Source: Burkholderia sp. FERM BP-3421
GTDB taxonomy: Bacteria; Pseudomonadota; Gammaproteobacteria; Burkholderiales; Burkholderiaceae
NCBI RefSeq assembly: GCF_028657905.1
Contig: NZ_CP117782.1
Coordinates: 1,488,001-1,552,000 of the forward strand
Reading direction: 5' to 3'
DNA: 64,000 bases
The notes below the pieces were generated by a model that worked only from the letters and a program-made list of their open reading frames with translations, made no database searches and was not told the origin of the DNA. Shown here piece after piece: positions 34,817 to 43,142 of the stretch; position 1 is the first letter of the stretch, and each line of letters opens with the position of its first letter. The translations under genes were made by a program, and so were the position numbers.

Positions 34817-34948
34817 TCAGCGCGTGCGCTCGACGCGCACCGGCTGCGGCTTCGCCTTCGTCATCCTGCGCAGCAGATCGCGCGACACCGCCACGCCCAC
34901 CACGCCCAGCAGCACGCCCAATCCCATCAGCAAATGCAGGTTCATCAT
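34817..34948 (-). CDS. 43-aa single-pass membrane miniprotein
   Basis: This short frame encodes MMNLHLLMGLGVLLGVVGVA, then V-S-R-D and a basic tail (LLRRMTKAKPQPVRVERTR). It has one clear transmembrane helix with positively charged residues after it. GGGAGAACG directly precedes the paired ATG codons, an excellent ribosome site. The stop lies six bases past the convergent phosphoesterase gene. The ribosome site, hydrophobic run and clean basic tail argue for a real gene, but I do not recognise a family. Confidence 0.6.
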   Translation of the reverse strand: MMNLHLLMGLGVLLGVVGVAVSRDLLRRMTKAKPQPVRVERTR

Positions 34949-35071
34949 CGTTCTCCCGGTTCCATCCGATTCAGCCAATCACGTTGATCAGACAGTAGCA
35001 AACTCAGCGCGACACAAAGGTAAAAAAATGTTGCGCCGGCGACAAATTTCGTCAGATGCCGCGCGCCGCGC

Positions 35072-36013
35072 TCAGGTCGTGCGCGCGAATTGCTGGAGCG
35101 CGGCGACGTCGGCATCGACGGTCGCCGGCAGTTCCTCGCGCAGGAAGTCGACCCAGGTGCGGATCTTCGCGTCCAGGTACTGCCGCGACGGATAGAGCGC
35201 GTAGATGTTCATCACGTGCGACCGGTACTCGGGCATCACCCAGGCGAAGTCGCCGTGCTTGAACCCGGCGATCGCCGAGTAGAGCGGCAGCACGCCGATG
35301 CCCATCCCCTCGCGCACCGCGGCGGCCAGCGCCTCCGCGACATTGACGCGAAACGGCGGCGAGGCCAGCGACACGGTTTCCTCGCCGTGCGGGCCGGTGA
35401 GCTTCCACTCGGCCCAGTGCATGCCCGGCGCGACCATCCCCAGGCACACGTGCCCGGACAAATCCTGCGGCCGCTGCGGTACGCCATAGCGCGCCAGATA
35501 GCCGGGCGACGCGCATGCGACGCTGAAGGTCGTCGCGAGCCGCTGCGACACGAGCCCCGAATCGGGCAGATCCTGGTCGACGATCAACGCGACGTCGTAG
35601 CCCTCGTCCAGCAGGTCCGGCATCCGCTGCGCGAGCGTCAGCTCGACGTGCACATCCGGATAGCGCTCGCGGTAGCGCGAGATCGCCGGCACCGCGTAAT
35701 GCTGGCCCAGGCTCGTCATGCAATGCACCTTCAGCTTGCCCGACGGGCGCGCATGCGCGTCGCCCGCCTCGGCTTCCGCCTGGTCGACGTACGCGAGGAT
35801 CTGCTCGCAGCGCTGCAGGTAGCGCTCGCCCGCCTCGGTCAGCGCGATGCGGCGCGTGGTGCGGTTCAACAGGCGGGTGCGCAGGTGGGATTCGAGATCC
35901 GACACCGCGCGCGACGTGTAGGCCGTCGTCGAATTGAGCTGCTGCGCCGCGGCGGTGAAGCTCCCCGCCTCCACCACGCGCACGAACACCCGCATGTTTT
36001 GTAGCGTATCCAT
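35072..36013 (-). CDS. LysR family regulator of the divergent efflux operon
   Basis: The 313-aa regulator has the LysR helix-turn-helix at its N-terminus (VRVVEAGSFTAAAQQLNSTT, then SRAVSDLESHLRTRLLNRTT) and a periplasmic-binding-like effector domain from about residue 95. It is read away from a tripartite efflux operon, the usual layout for LysR control by an aromatic carboxylate such as fusaric, salicylic or hydroxybenzoic acid. A 20-bp palindrome lies 26 bp upstream of its ATG. The effector cannot be read from sequence. Confidence 0.92.
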   Translation of the reverse strand: MDTLQNMRVFVRVVEAGSFTAAAQQLNSTTAYTSRAVSDLESHLRTRLLNRTTRRIALTEAGERYLQRCEQILAYVDQAEAEAGDAHARPSGKLKVHCMTSLGQHYAVPAISRYRERYPDVHVELTLAQRMPDLLDEGYDVALIVDQDLPDSGLVSQRLATTFSVACASPGYLARYGVPQRPQDLSGHVCLGMVAPGMHWAEWKLTGPHGEETVSLASPPFRVNVAEALAAAVREGMGIGVLPLYSAIAGFKHGDFAWVMPEYRSHVMNIYALYPSRQYLDAKIRTWVDFLREELPATVDADVAALQQFARTT

Positions 36014-36039
36014 GCTCTTTCCCTATTGAATCAGCGCCG

Positions 36040-36059
36040 ATTGTTGCACGAAGAACAAT
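36040..36059. promoter_or_regulatory. perfect palindrome ATTGTT-N8-AACAAT, likely LysR operator
   Basis: Two 6-bp arms form a perfect inverted repeat around GCACGAAG in the AT-rich divergent gap. It is 26 bp from the lysR start and 112 bp from the efflux operon start, the position expected for a LysR recognition site that represses its own gene and activates the divergent one. Confidence 0.6.
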
Positions 36060-36128
36060 GAATATTATCTCGTGTTCTGTAAAAATGCGTTTCATATCGG
36101 CCTATTTATCCAACAATACCCGCAAAAA

Positions 36129-36134
36129 TATAAT
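36129..36134 (+). promoter_or_regulatory. probable -10 element of the efflux operon
   Basis: TATAAT lies 37 bases before the chosen GTG start. The best -35 candidate, TTATCC at 36106-36111, is weak at 17-bp spacing, which fits a promoter that needs an activator such as the divergent LysR protein. Confidence 0.5.
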
Positions 36135-36171
36135 CGACACCGAGTTATCTTTATCCGAAAGGGAGAAAATC

Positions 36172-37671
36172 GTGCGGCCTCCGGCAACAAGAGGGACGTT
36201 TGCACTCGCGGTTCTTGCAATTTCATTGACAATCGCCGGTTGCGCGAGCATGGGCGGAATTGCACCGCAAGCCAAGCAGATCGATCCCGCCGCGCTCGAC
36301 GCCGGCACCGCGATCCAGGCGGCGAACCGCGACGCGGGCTGGCCCGCGTCCGACTGGTGGCGCGCCTATCGCGATCCGCAGCTCGACGCGTGGGTCGCCG
36401 CCGCCCAGGCCGGCAGCCCGTCGCTCGCGGCCGCGCAGGCGCGCGTGCGCGAGGCGCAGTCGATGGCGCGCGCCGCCCACGCGGACGAGCTGCCGCAGCT
36501 GAACGGCGCGCTGTCGCTGGCCCGCCAGCACTGGCCGGACAACGTGTACTACGGCCCCGGCCCGCTCGCCAACGCCGATACCTGGAACAACACCGGCACC
36601 CTGAGCCTGTCGTACCACCTCGACCTGTGGGGCAAGGACCGGAACACCGCGGAACGCGCGGTCGACGTCGCCCGCGCGCGCGCCGCCGACGAACGCGCGG
36701 CCCGGCTCGAACTGGAAACCAATGTCGTGCGCGCCTACATCAGCCTGTCGATGAACTTCGCGCTGCTCGACATCGCGCATGCGACCTACGAGCGCCAGCA
36801 CGAGCTGGCCGAGCTCGCCCGCAAGCGCCTGATCGCAGGCCTCGGCACGCAGCTCGACGTGAGCCAGGCGGAAGCCACGCTGCCCGACTACGAACGGCAG
36901 ATCGACACCTACGAGGAAGCGATCGCGCTCGGCCGCCACCAACTCGCCGCGCTCGCCGGCAAGGGCCCCGGCGCGGGTGCGGCGCTCGCGCGCCCCGCCC
37001 TCGCGCTCGACGCGCCGGCCGGCCTGCCGTCCGCGCTGCCCGCCGAGCTGATCGGACGCCGCCCGGACGTGGTCGCCGCGCGCTGGCTCGTCGACGCCCA
37101 GGCCCGCGGCATCGACGTCGCCAAGGCCGACTTCTATCCGAACATCAACCTCGTCGCGTCGATGGGCGGCTTCGGCGTCACCGCGCCGTTCGCCGACTTC
37201 CTGCGCGCGATGAACGGCGGCTGGTCGGCCGGCCCCGCGCTGACGCTGCCGATCTTCGAGGGCGGCCGGCTGCGCGCGCAGCTCGGCGCGGCCGCGGCGG
37301 GCTACGACCAGGCGGTCGAGCACTACAACCAGACGCTCGTCGGCGCGCTCAAGGACATCGCCGACAACGTCGTGCGGATCCGCTCGCTCGACACCCAGCA
37401 GAAGGACGCCGGCCGCTCGGTCACGCTCACGCAGCGCTCCTACGATCTGTCGCGCGAAGGGTTCCGGCGCGGGCTCACCGACTACGTGAACGTGCTGGTC
37501 GCGCAAAGCCAGCTGCTGCGCGCGCAGGACACCCGGACCCGGATCGACGCCGAGCGGCTCGCCGCGCATGCGTCGCTGATGGCCGCGCTCGGCGGCGGGC
37601 TCGACGCGCCCGAGGACGCGCCGCGCGACGCCGCCTTGCCCGCTTCCGCCACGCCGGCGACGCGCCGCTGA
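36172..37671 (+). CDS. NodT-type outer-membrane efflux lipoprotein
   Basis: This is the outer-membrane channel of a tripartite pump. I choose the GTG at 36172: AAGGGAGAAAATC precedes it and it yields a proper lipoprotein signal, LAVLAISLTIAGC. An ATG at 36058 would add 38 residues of non-signal sequence encoded in the promoter. The 499-aa protein has two OEP repeats; YHLDLWGKDRNTAERA, AELIGRRPDVVAARWLVDAQ and FEGGRLRAQLGAAAAGYDQA are typical NodT/OprM blocks. It is the first of four tightly spaced genes whose composition matches fusaric-acid resistance systems. Confidence 0.9.
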   Translation: MRPPATRGTFALAVLAISLTIAGCASMGGIAPQAKQIDPAALDAGTAIQAANRDAGWPASDWWRAYRDPQLDAWVAAAQAGSPSLAAAQARVREAQSMARAAHADELPQLNGALSLARQHWPDNVYYGPGPLANADTWNNTGTLSLSYHLDLWGKDRNTAERAVDVARARAADERAARLELETNVVRAYISLSMNFALLDIAHATYERQHELAELARKRLIAGLGTQLDVSQAEATLPDYERQIDTYEEAIALGRHQLAALAGKGPGAGAALARPALALDAPAGLPSALPAELIGRRPDVVAARWLVDAQARGIDVAKADFYPNINLVASMGGFGVTAPFADFLRAMNGGWSAGPALTLPIFEGGRLRAQLGAAAAGYDQAVEHYNQTLVGALKDIADNVVRIRSLDTQQKDAGRSVTLTQRSYDLSREGFRRGLTDYVNVLVAQSQLLRAQDTRTRIDAERLAAHASLMAALGGGLDAPEDAPRDAALPASATPATRR

Positions 37672-37683
37672 TACGAGGCCGCC

Positions 37684-39867
37684 ATGTCCGCTTCCACCGC
37701 CTCCCGCCCGTCGCCGTTCGCCGCGTTCGTCACGGCCGCCGCCGATTGGGCGCACACCGACGGGCACGCCTGGATCTACCTGGCCAAGGCGCTCGCGGCC
37801 GCGTTTCTCGCGCTGGGCGTCTCGATGGCGCTCGACCTGTCCGCGCCGAAGACCGCGATGACGACCGTGTTCATCGTGATGCAGCCGCAAAGCGGCGCGG
37901 TGTTCGCGAAGAGCTTCTATCGGCTGGTCGGCACCTTCGTGGGACTGACGGCGACGCTCACGCTGGTCGGCCTGTTCCCGCAGCAGCCGGTGCTGTTCCT
38001 GATCTCGCTCGCGCTGTGGATCGCGCTGTGCACGGCGGGCGCCGCGCGCAACCGCAACTTCCGCAGCTACGGCTTCCTGCTCGCGGGCTACACCGCCGCG
38101 CTGATCGGCCTGCCCGCGTCGCAACACCCGGACGGCGCGTTCATGACCGCGATGACGCGCGTCTCCGAGATCACGGTCGGCATCCTGTCGGCGGGCGTGA
38201 TCAGCGCGCTGATCTTCCCGCAGTACACGGGCGAGCAGATGCGCACCACGGTGCGCCAGCGCTTCACGGGCTTCGTCGACTACGTCGCGGCCGCGCTGGC
38301 CGGCGACATGGATCGCGCGCGCATCGAACGCGTGCACACGCGCTTCGTGGCCGACGTGGTCGGCTTCGAGGCCGCGCGCAGCATGGCCGTGTTCGAGAAT
38401 CCCGACACCCGCATGCGCAGCGGCCGGCTCGCGCGCCTGAACAGCGAGTTCATGACCGCGTCGAGCCGCTTCCACGCACTGCACCAGTTGATGAACCGGC
38501 TGCACGCCGCGAGCGCGCAGGCCGTCGCCGCGATCGAACCGTACTTCCGCGAGATCGCGCCGCTGCTGAGCCCGGAGGGCGAGCCGGTGCGCTCGTCGGC
38601 CGACGCCGCGCGGGTCGCCGCGCAGCTGCTCGCCTATCGCGACGCGCTGCCGCGCCGGATCCGCGCGACGCGCGCCGGGCACGAGAACGATCCCGCGTTC
38701 CCGCTGCTCGACTTCGATACCGCGTCCGAGCTGCTGTACCGCTTCATCGCCGACCTGCACGCGTACTCGGCCACCTATGCGTCGCTCGCGAGCAGCAGCC
38801 ACGAGCGCGAACGCTGGATCGAGCGCTACGAGCCGCGCACCAATCCGACGGCCGCGCTGATCGCCGGCGTGCGCACCGCGATCGTGGTGCTCGTGCTCGG
38901 CTGGTTCTGGATCGCGACCGCGTGGCCGAGCGGCGTGATGCTCGTGCTGAACGCGGCGGCCGTATGCGCGCTGGCCTCGTCGACGCCGCACCCGACCCGC
39001 ATGTCCGCGCAGATGGGCTTCGGCACCACCCTCGCGGTGCTCATGGGCCTGCTGCTGATGTTCGGCGTGTATCCGCACATCGACGGCTTCGTGATGCTGT
39101 GCGCGGCGCTCGTGCCGTTCCTGTCGATCGGCATCTTCATGTCGGTGCGGCCGAAGCTCGCGGGCTACGGCATGGGCTACCTGATCTTCTTCTGCACGCT
39201 CGCCGGGCCGGAGAACGTCACCCACTACGATCCGACCGGCTTCATGAACGACGCGCTCGCGCTGATCCTGTCGATGCTGGTGTCGGCGGTCGCGTTCGCG
39301 GTGCTGTTCCCGCCGGCCGGACCCTGGCTCAAGCGCCGGCTGTTCGCCGACCTGCGCCACCAGGCCGTGGCCGCCTGCCGCGCGCGCCTCGCCGGGCTGC
39401 GCACGCGCTTCGAGAGCGGCGCGCGCGACCTGATGTTCCAGGCCCACGGCCTCGCCGCCGACCAGCCCGGCACGCAGCGCGACGCGCTGCGCTGGATGTT
39501 CGCGGTGCTCGAGACCGGCAATGCCGTGATCGACCTGCGCAACGAGCTGGCGACCCTGCCGCCCGACCCGCGCTACGCGGCCACCATGCCGTGGCGACGC
39601 GCGATCGACGTCGCGCGCGACGCGGTCGCCGCGCTGTACGCGCAACCGGCGAGCGCGCGCTTCGACCGCGCGCTCGCGGCGACCATCGACGCGATCGCCT
39701 CGACCCAGCAGGCGCTCGCCACCTTCGAGCCGCCGCGCGAGGAGCGCCGCCGGCTGCAACGGATCCTGAGCCACCTGCATTTCATCCGCACGGCGCTGCT
39801 CGATCCGGAATCGCCGCTCGCCACGCTCGGCGCGCCTTCGCCCGCCCAACCAGGAACGCCCTCATGA
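37684..39867 (+). CDS. FUSC family inner-membrane efflux protein
   Basis: The 727-aa protein is the inner-membrane component. Two clusters of about five to six helices (residues about 28-190 and 390-540) flank and precede long cytoplasmic helical regions, the FUSC/AaeB arrangement. SAPKTAMTTVFIVMQPQSGA and GYTAALIGLPASQHPDG are family-like. FUSC proteins export aromatic acids such as fusaric acid (FusC) or p-hydroxybenzoate (AaeB). The stop overlaps the next start (ATGA), indicating translational coupling. Confidence 0.92.
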   Translation: MSASTASRPSPFAAFVTAAADWAHTDGHAWIYLAKALAAAFLALGVSMALDLSAPKTAMTTVFIVMQPQSGAVFAKSFYRLVGTFVGLTATLTLVGLFPQQPVLFLISLALWIALCTAGAARNRNFRSYGFLLAGYTAALIGLPASQHPDGAFMTAMTRVSEITVGILSAGVISALIFPQYTGEQMRTTVRQRFTGFVDYVAAALAGDMDRARIERVHTRFVADVVGFEAARSMAVFENPDTRMRSGRLARLNSEFMTASSRFHALHQLMNRLHAASAQAVAAIEPYFREIAPLLSPEGEPVRSSADAARVAAQLLAYRDALPRRIRATRAGHENDPAFPLLDFDTASELLYRFIADLHAYSATYASLASSSHERERWIERYEPRTNPTAALIAGVRTAIVVLVLGWFWIATAWPSGVMLVLNAAAVCALASSTPHPTRMSAQMGFGTTLAVLMGLLLMFGVYPHIDGFVMLCAALVPFLSIGIFMSVRPKLAGYGMGYLIFFCTLAGPENVTHYDPTGFMNDALALILSMLVSAVAFAVLFPPAGPWLKRRLFADLRHQAVAACRARLAGLRTRFESGARDLMFQAHGLAADQPGTQRDALRWMFAVLETGNAVIDLRNELATLPPDPRYAATMPWRRAIDVARDAVAALYAQPASARFDRALAATIDAIASTQQALATFEPPREERRRLQRILSHLHFIRTALLDPESPLATLGAPSPAQPGTPS

Positions 39868-40067
39868 TGCCGCGCGAAATCGCCATTCTCGACGCCTACA
39901 TGCCCACCGTCGTGCTGATGTTCGTCATCGGCGCGATCCTGACCTGGGCGCTCGACCGCCTGCTTGCCCACACCGGGCTCTACCGCGTCGTCTGGCACCC
40001 GTCGCTGTTCCGCGCAAGCCTGCTCGTCTGCATCTGCGGCGGCCTGAGCCTTGCCGTCTATCGTTGA
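39864..40067 (+). CDS. DUF1656 small membrane protein of the efflux operon
   Basis: This 67-aa protein overlaps the FUSC stop by four bases. It has two hydrophobic helices (TVVLMFVIGAILTWALDRLL and LFRASLLVCICGGLSLAVY) separated by a short loop with HTGLYRVVWHPSLF, matching DUF1656. Genes of this family always sit between FUSC and HlyD genes; the AaeX protein of E. coli is an example. Its task in the pump is unknown. It was easily missed because a very long antisense-like frame covers it. Confidence 0.9.
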   Translation: MMPREIAILDAYMPTVVLMFVIGAILTWALDRLLAHTGLYRVVWHPSLFRASLLVCICGGLSLAVYR

Positions 40068-40068
40068 T

Positions 40069-40968
40069 ATGAATCGAACCATGATCCTGCGAAAACTCTT
40101 CGGCTTCGTCGCGACAGCCGCCATCCTGATCGTCGCGATCCTGATCGGGCGCACCCTGTGGGTGTACTACATGGACGAGCCCTGGACCCGCGACGGCCGC
40201 GTGCGCGCGGAAATCGTCAACGTCGCGCCCGACGTGTCGGGCGCCGTGGTCGCGCTGCCCGTGCGCGACAACCAGTTCGTGCACAAGGGCGACGTGATCA
40301 TGCAGATCGATCCGTCGCACTACCAGATCGCGGTCGAGCAGGCGCAGGCCGCGGTCGCGGCCCGGCGCGCCGAGCTGCAGATGCGGCGCGCCGACGCCGC
40401 GCGCCGCGCCGATCTCGACGCGCTCGTCGTGTCGAAGGAGAACCGCGAGAACGCGACCCAGACCGCCTCCAGCGCGGACGCGCAATACCAGCAGGCGCTC
40501 GCCGCGCTCGACGCCGCCAAGCTGAACCTCGCGCGCACCACGGTGGTCGCGCCGGTCGACGGCCACATCACCAACCTGAACGTGTTCCGCGGCGACTACG
40601 CGACGGCCGGCGCGGCCAAGCTCGCGATCGTCGACAGTCATTCGTTCTGGGTATACGGCTATTTCGAGGAAACCAAGCTGCCGCGCGTGAAGATCGGCGC
40701 GAAGGCGGAAATGCGGCTGATGAGCGGCGGCGTGCTGAAGGGCCATGTCGAAAGCATCTCGCGCGGCATCTACGATCGCGACAATCCGCAAAGCCGCGAC
40801 CTCGTCGCCGACGTGAACCCGACCTTCAACTGGGTGCGCCTCGCGCAGCGCGTGCCGGTGCGCATCAGGATCGACGCGGTGCCGGACGACGTCGTGCTGT
40901 CGGCGGGCACCACCTGCACCGTGATCGTCGAGCAGGACAAGAAGCAGGACAGCAAGAAGCGCAGCTGA
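40069..40968 (+). CDS. HlyD-type periplasmic adaptor of the efflux pump
   Basis: The 299-aa membrane-fusion protein links the inner-membrane pump to the outer-membrane channel. One N-terminal helix (FGFVATAAILIVAILIGRTL) anchors it. Lipoyl-type halves (GAVVALPVRDNQFVHKGDVI and TTVVAPVDGHITNLNVFRGD) flank a helical hairpin, and a beta-barrel region follows (VYGYFEETKLPRVKIG). I use ATG 40069, two bases after the DUF1656 stop; ATG 40081 is possible. Neither has its own ribosome site, so translation is probably coupled. Confidence 0.92.
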   Translation: MNRTMILRKLFGFVATAAILIVAILIGRTLWVYYMDEPWTRDGRVRAEIVNVAPDVSGAVVALPVRDNQFVHKGDVIMQIDPSHYQIAVEQAQAAVAARRAELQMRRADAARRADLDALVVSKENRENATQTASSADAQYQQALAALDAAKLNLARTTVVAPVDGHITNLNVFRGDYATAGAAKLAIVDSHSFWVYGYFEETKLPRVKIGAKAEMRLMSGGVLKGHVESISRGIYDRDNPQSRDLVADVNPTFNWVRLAQRVPVRIRIDAVPDDVVLSAGTTCTVIVEQDKKQDSKKRS

Positions 40969-41023
40969 GCGCTGCGCCGGGGCACGCCGCCGACGCAGGC
41001 GGCCGCGCCCCTCATCCGCGCAG

Positions 41024-42715
41024 TCAGGCCGTCGCGGCCGCGCGCGCGGGCACGCGGAAATGACTGACCATCGCCTTGAGCGACTGCGCCTGCTCGTCGA
41101 GCGAACGCGCGGCCGCGGCCGCCTGCTCGACGAGCGCCGCATTCTGCTGGGTGCCCGAATCCATCTGCGAGACGGCGCGCCCGATCTCGTCGATGCCCGC
41201 GCTCTGCTCGTTCGACGCGCTCGAAATCTCGCCCATGATGTCGGTCACGCGCTTCACCGCGCGCACCACCTCGTTCATCGTGCGGCCCGCGTCCTGCGCG
41301 AGCAGCGCACCGTTCGCGACCCGCTCGACCGACGCGCCGATCAGCGTCTTGATCTCCTTGGCCGCGGTCGCCGAGCGTTGCGCGAGCGAGCGCACCTCGC
41401 TCGCCACCACCGAGAAGCCGCGCCCCTCCTCGCCCGCGCGCGCGGCCTCGACCGCCGCGTTCAGCGCGAGGATATTGGTCTGGAACGCGATGCTCTCGAT
41501 CACGCCGGTGATGTCGCGGATGCTCTTCGCGCTGTCGTCGATCTCGGTCATCGTCGCGACCACCCGGCCGACCACCTCGCCGCCCTGTTCCGCGACCGCC
41601 GACGCATTCGCGGCCAGCGCGCTCGCCTGCTTCGCGTTCTCGGTGTTCTGGTGGACCGTCGAGGTCAGCTGCTCCATGCTCGCCGCCGTCTTCTCGAGCG
41701 CGACCGCCTGCTGCTCGGTGCGCTGCGACAGGTCGAGATTGCCCATCGAGATCTGCCCCGACGCCGCCGCGATCGCCTCCGCGCTCGCCGCGATGTCGCG
41801 CACCGTGCCGGCCAGGCCGTCCTGCATGTCGCGCAGCGCGTGCAGCATGCTGTCGCGGTCGCGCTGCTTCAGGCGGATCGCATTCGTGAGATCGCCCTGC
41901 GCGATGTGCCCGGCGATCTTCTTCGCATAGGCCGGCTCGCCGCCCAGTTGCGTGCCGAGCCGCCGCACGACCCACTCGGCGATCACGAAGGCGAGCGCGA
42001 TCAGCCCCACGGTCATGATCGCGATCATCGCGAACGAGGCGCGGAACAGCGTCGTCGAGGTGTCGAGCGTCGCGCGCGAGGCGTCGCCGCGCGCCTTCAC
42101 GAGCCCGTCCACCAGGGTTTCGAGCTTGCCCGTCTCGACGATCAGCGAGACGTCCTGGGTGCCGACCTGCCAGCTCATCTGCGACAGGTCGAGCGGCTGC
42201 TCGCGCACGAGCTTGACGAAGTCGCGCAGGTGGCCGCTCCATGCGCCGACCGAGGTCGAGAACGCCTTGAGCTTCGCGCTGTCGTCCGTATCGGCGGGAT
42301 GCGTGAAACGCTGCAGCGTGGCCAGCTCGGCGCCGATCGCGTCGAGCCCCTTGTCGATGTCGCCGCCGAGATCGTCGCGCTCCTTCGCGGTGGTCGCGGT
42401 CAGCAGCATCTTCTGCGCGCGGCTCGCGCGCAGCACGTAGCCGCGCACTTCCTCCGCCGAGCGGCTCGCGACGTACCCCTGCTCATACACCGAACGGATC
42501 GAGCCGTGCAGACGGCTGATCTGCATCAGCGAGAACAGGCCGATCACGAGCGTGCCCACCAGCAGCGTGCCGAACGCCACGCGCAAGGTCGTCTTCACCG
42601 ACCAGGGCTTGCGCGCGGTGCTCCGCTTCCCCGACGCGCCCGCCCCCCGGCCCGTCGCTTCGTCATCCGGCAAGAATCCGGGCCCACGTCGCCCACGCAG
42701 CGCTACGCCTTTCAT
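41024..42715 (-). CDS. methyl-accepting chemotaxis protein
   Basis: The 563-aa chemoreceptor starts at ATG 42715 after GGGGACAT. TM1 (VAFGTLLVGTLVIGLFSLMQ) and TM2 (FAMIAIMTVGLIALAFVIAE) enclose a four-helix ligand domain of about 155 residues. HAMP follows and then the signalling hairpin, with tip IESIAFQTNILALNAAVEAA and EEGRGFSVVASEVRSLAQRS. The C-terminus (FRVPARAAATA) lacks the NWETF tether for CheR/CheB, so it probably relies on other receptors for efficient methylation. The ligand is unknown. Confidence 0.94.
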   Translation of the reverse strand: MKGVALRGRRGPGFLPDDEATGRGAGASGKRSTARKPWSVKTTLRVAFGTLLVGTLVIGLFSLMQISRLHGSIRSVYEQGYVASRSAEEVRGYVLRASRAQKMLLTATTAKERDDLGGDIDKGLDAIGAELATLQRFTHPADTDDSAKLKAFSTSVGAWSGHLRDFVKLVREQPLDLSQMSWQVGTQDVSLIVETGKLETLVDGLVKARGDASRATLDTSTTLFRASFAMIAIMTVGLIALAFVIAEWVVRRLGTQLGGEPAYAKKIAGHIAQGDLTNAIRLKQRDRDSMLHALRDMQDGLAGTVRDIAASAEAIAAASGQISMGNLDLSQRTEQQAVALEKTAASMEQLTSTVHQNTENAKQASALAANASAVAEQGGEVVGRVVATMTEIDDSAKSIRDITGVIESIAFQTNILALNAAVEAARAGEEGRGFSVVASEVRSLAQRSATAAKEIKTLIGASVERVANGALLAQDAGRTMNEVVRAVKRVTDIMGEISSASNEQSAGIDEIGRAVSQMDSGTQQNAALVEQAAAAARSLDEQAQSLKAMVSHFRVPARAAATA

Positions 42716-43142
42716 TGATATGTCCCCGTTCTGGTCTGCTGCTGCAACCGGGAAGGTCGGTCCCGGCCTGGCCGTCGACATGCCACGCACGCCGGCCGGG
42801 CGCCCCTGGCCAGGCGTGTCCACTGGCCGGATCGGTCGAATCCGGTGTACGCGGCTTTCATTTCATTCTTTCACGATGCTTCCGCCGCTTCTACGGCAAC
42901 GGCGCGTGCTTCTTGAGTCCGGCCAAACCCGCAGGCGCGGCGCGCACGGCCGCGGGCGTCTCCCCTTATACCCATCCAAAAATCGGCGCACCTTGATTCA
43001 ACAGGCAAATCGAATGTCTCATTCTCGACAAAGGTTGGCCGGACAATGAACAGACGCCACATTAGACTGCGTTCACGCATGAATGAACAACGCGCACCCG
43101 GCTTCCGGCAAGCGCCCTTCCGCCTCCTCGACCCGCCGCATC
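42716..43142. other. 427-bp divergent intergenic region
   Basis: This gap holds the starts of the chemoreceptor (minus) and an MFS pump (plus). I find no tRNA or small gene with a ribosome site. GCCGAT near 42984 on the minus strand recalls part of a flagellar sigma-28 -10 element, but the matching TAAA box is missing. The final 60 bp form an optional N-terminal extension of the MFS protein. Confidence 0.4.

Noticed and set aside
36072..40067. A continuous 1331-codon frame over the efflux operon
   Set aside because: It is an out-of-frame shadow with Arg/Pro/Ala-rich noise. Only its last 67 codons (39864-40067, DUF1656) are a real gene, with an ATGA overlap to FUSC.
42980..42992. Sigma-28 flagellar promoter for the chemoreceptor
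   Set aside because: GCCGAT resembles the -10 half, but the TAAA box at 15 bp is absent and the last bases do not match.
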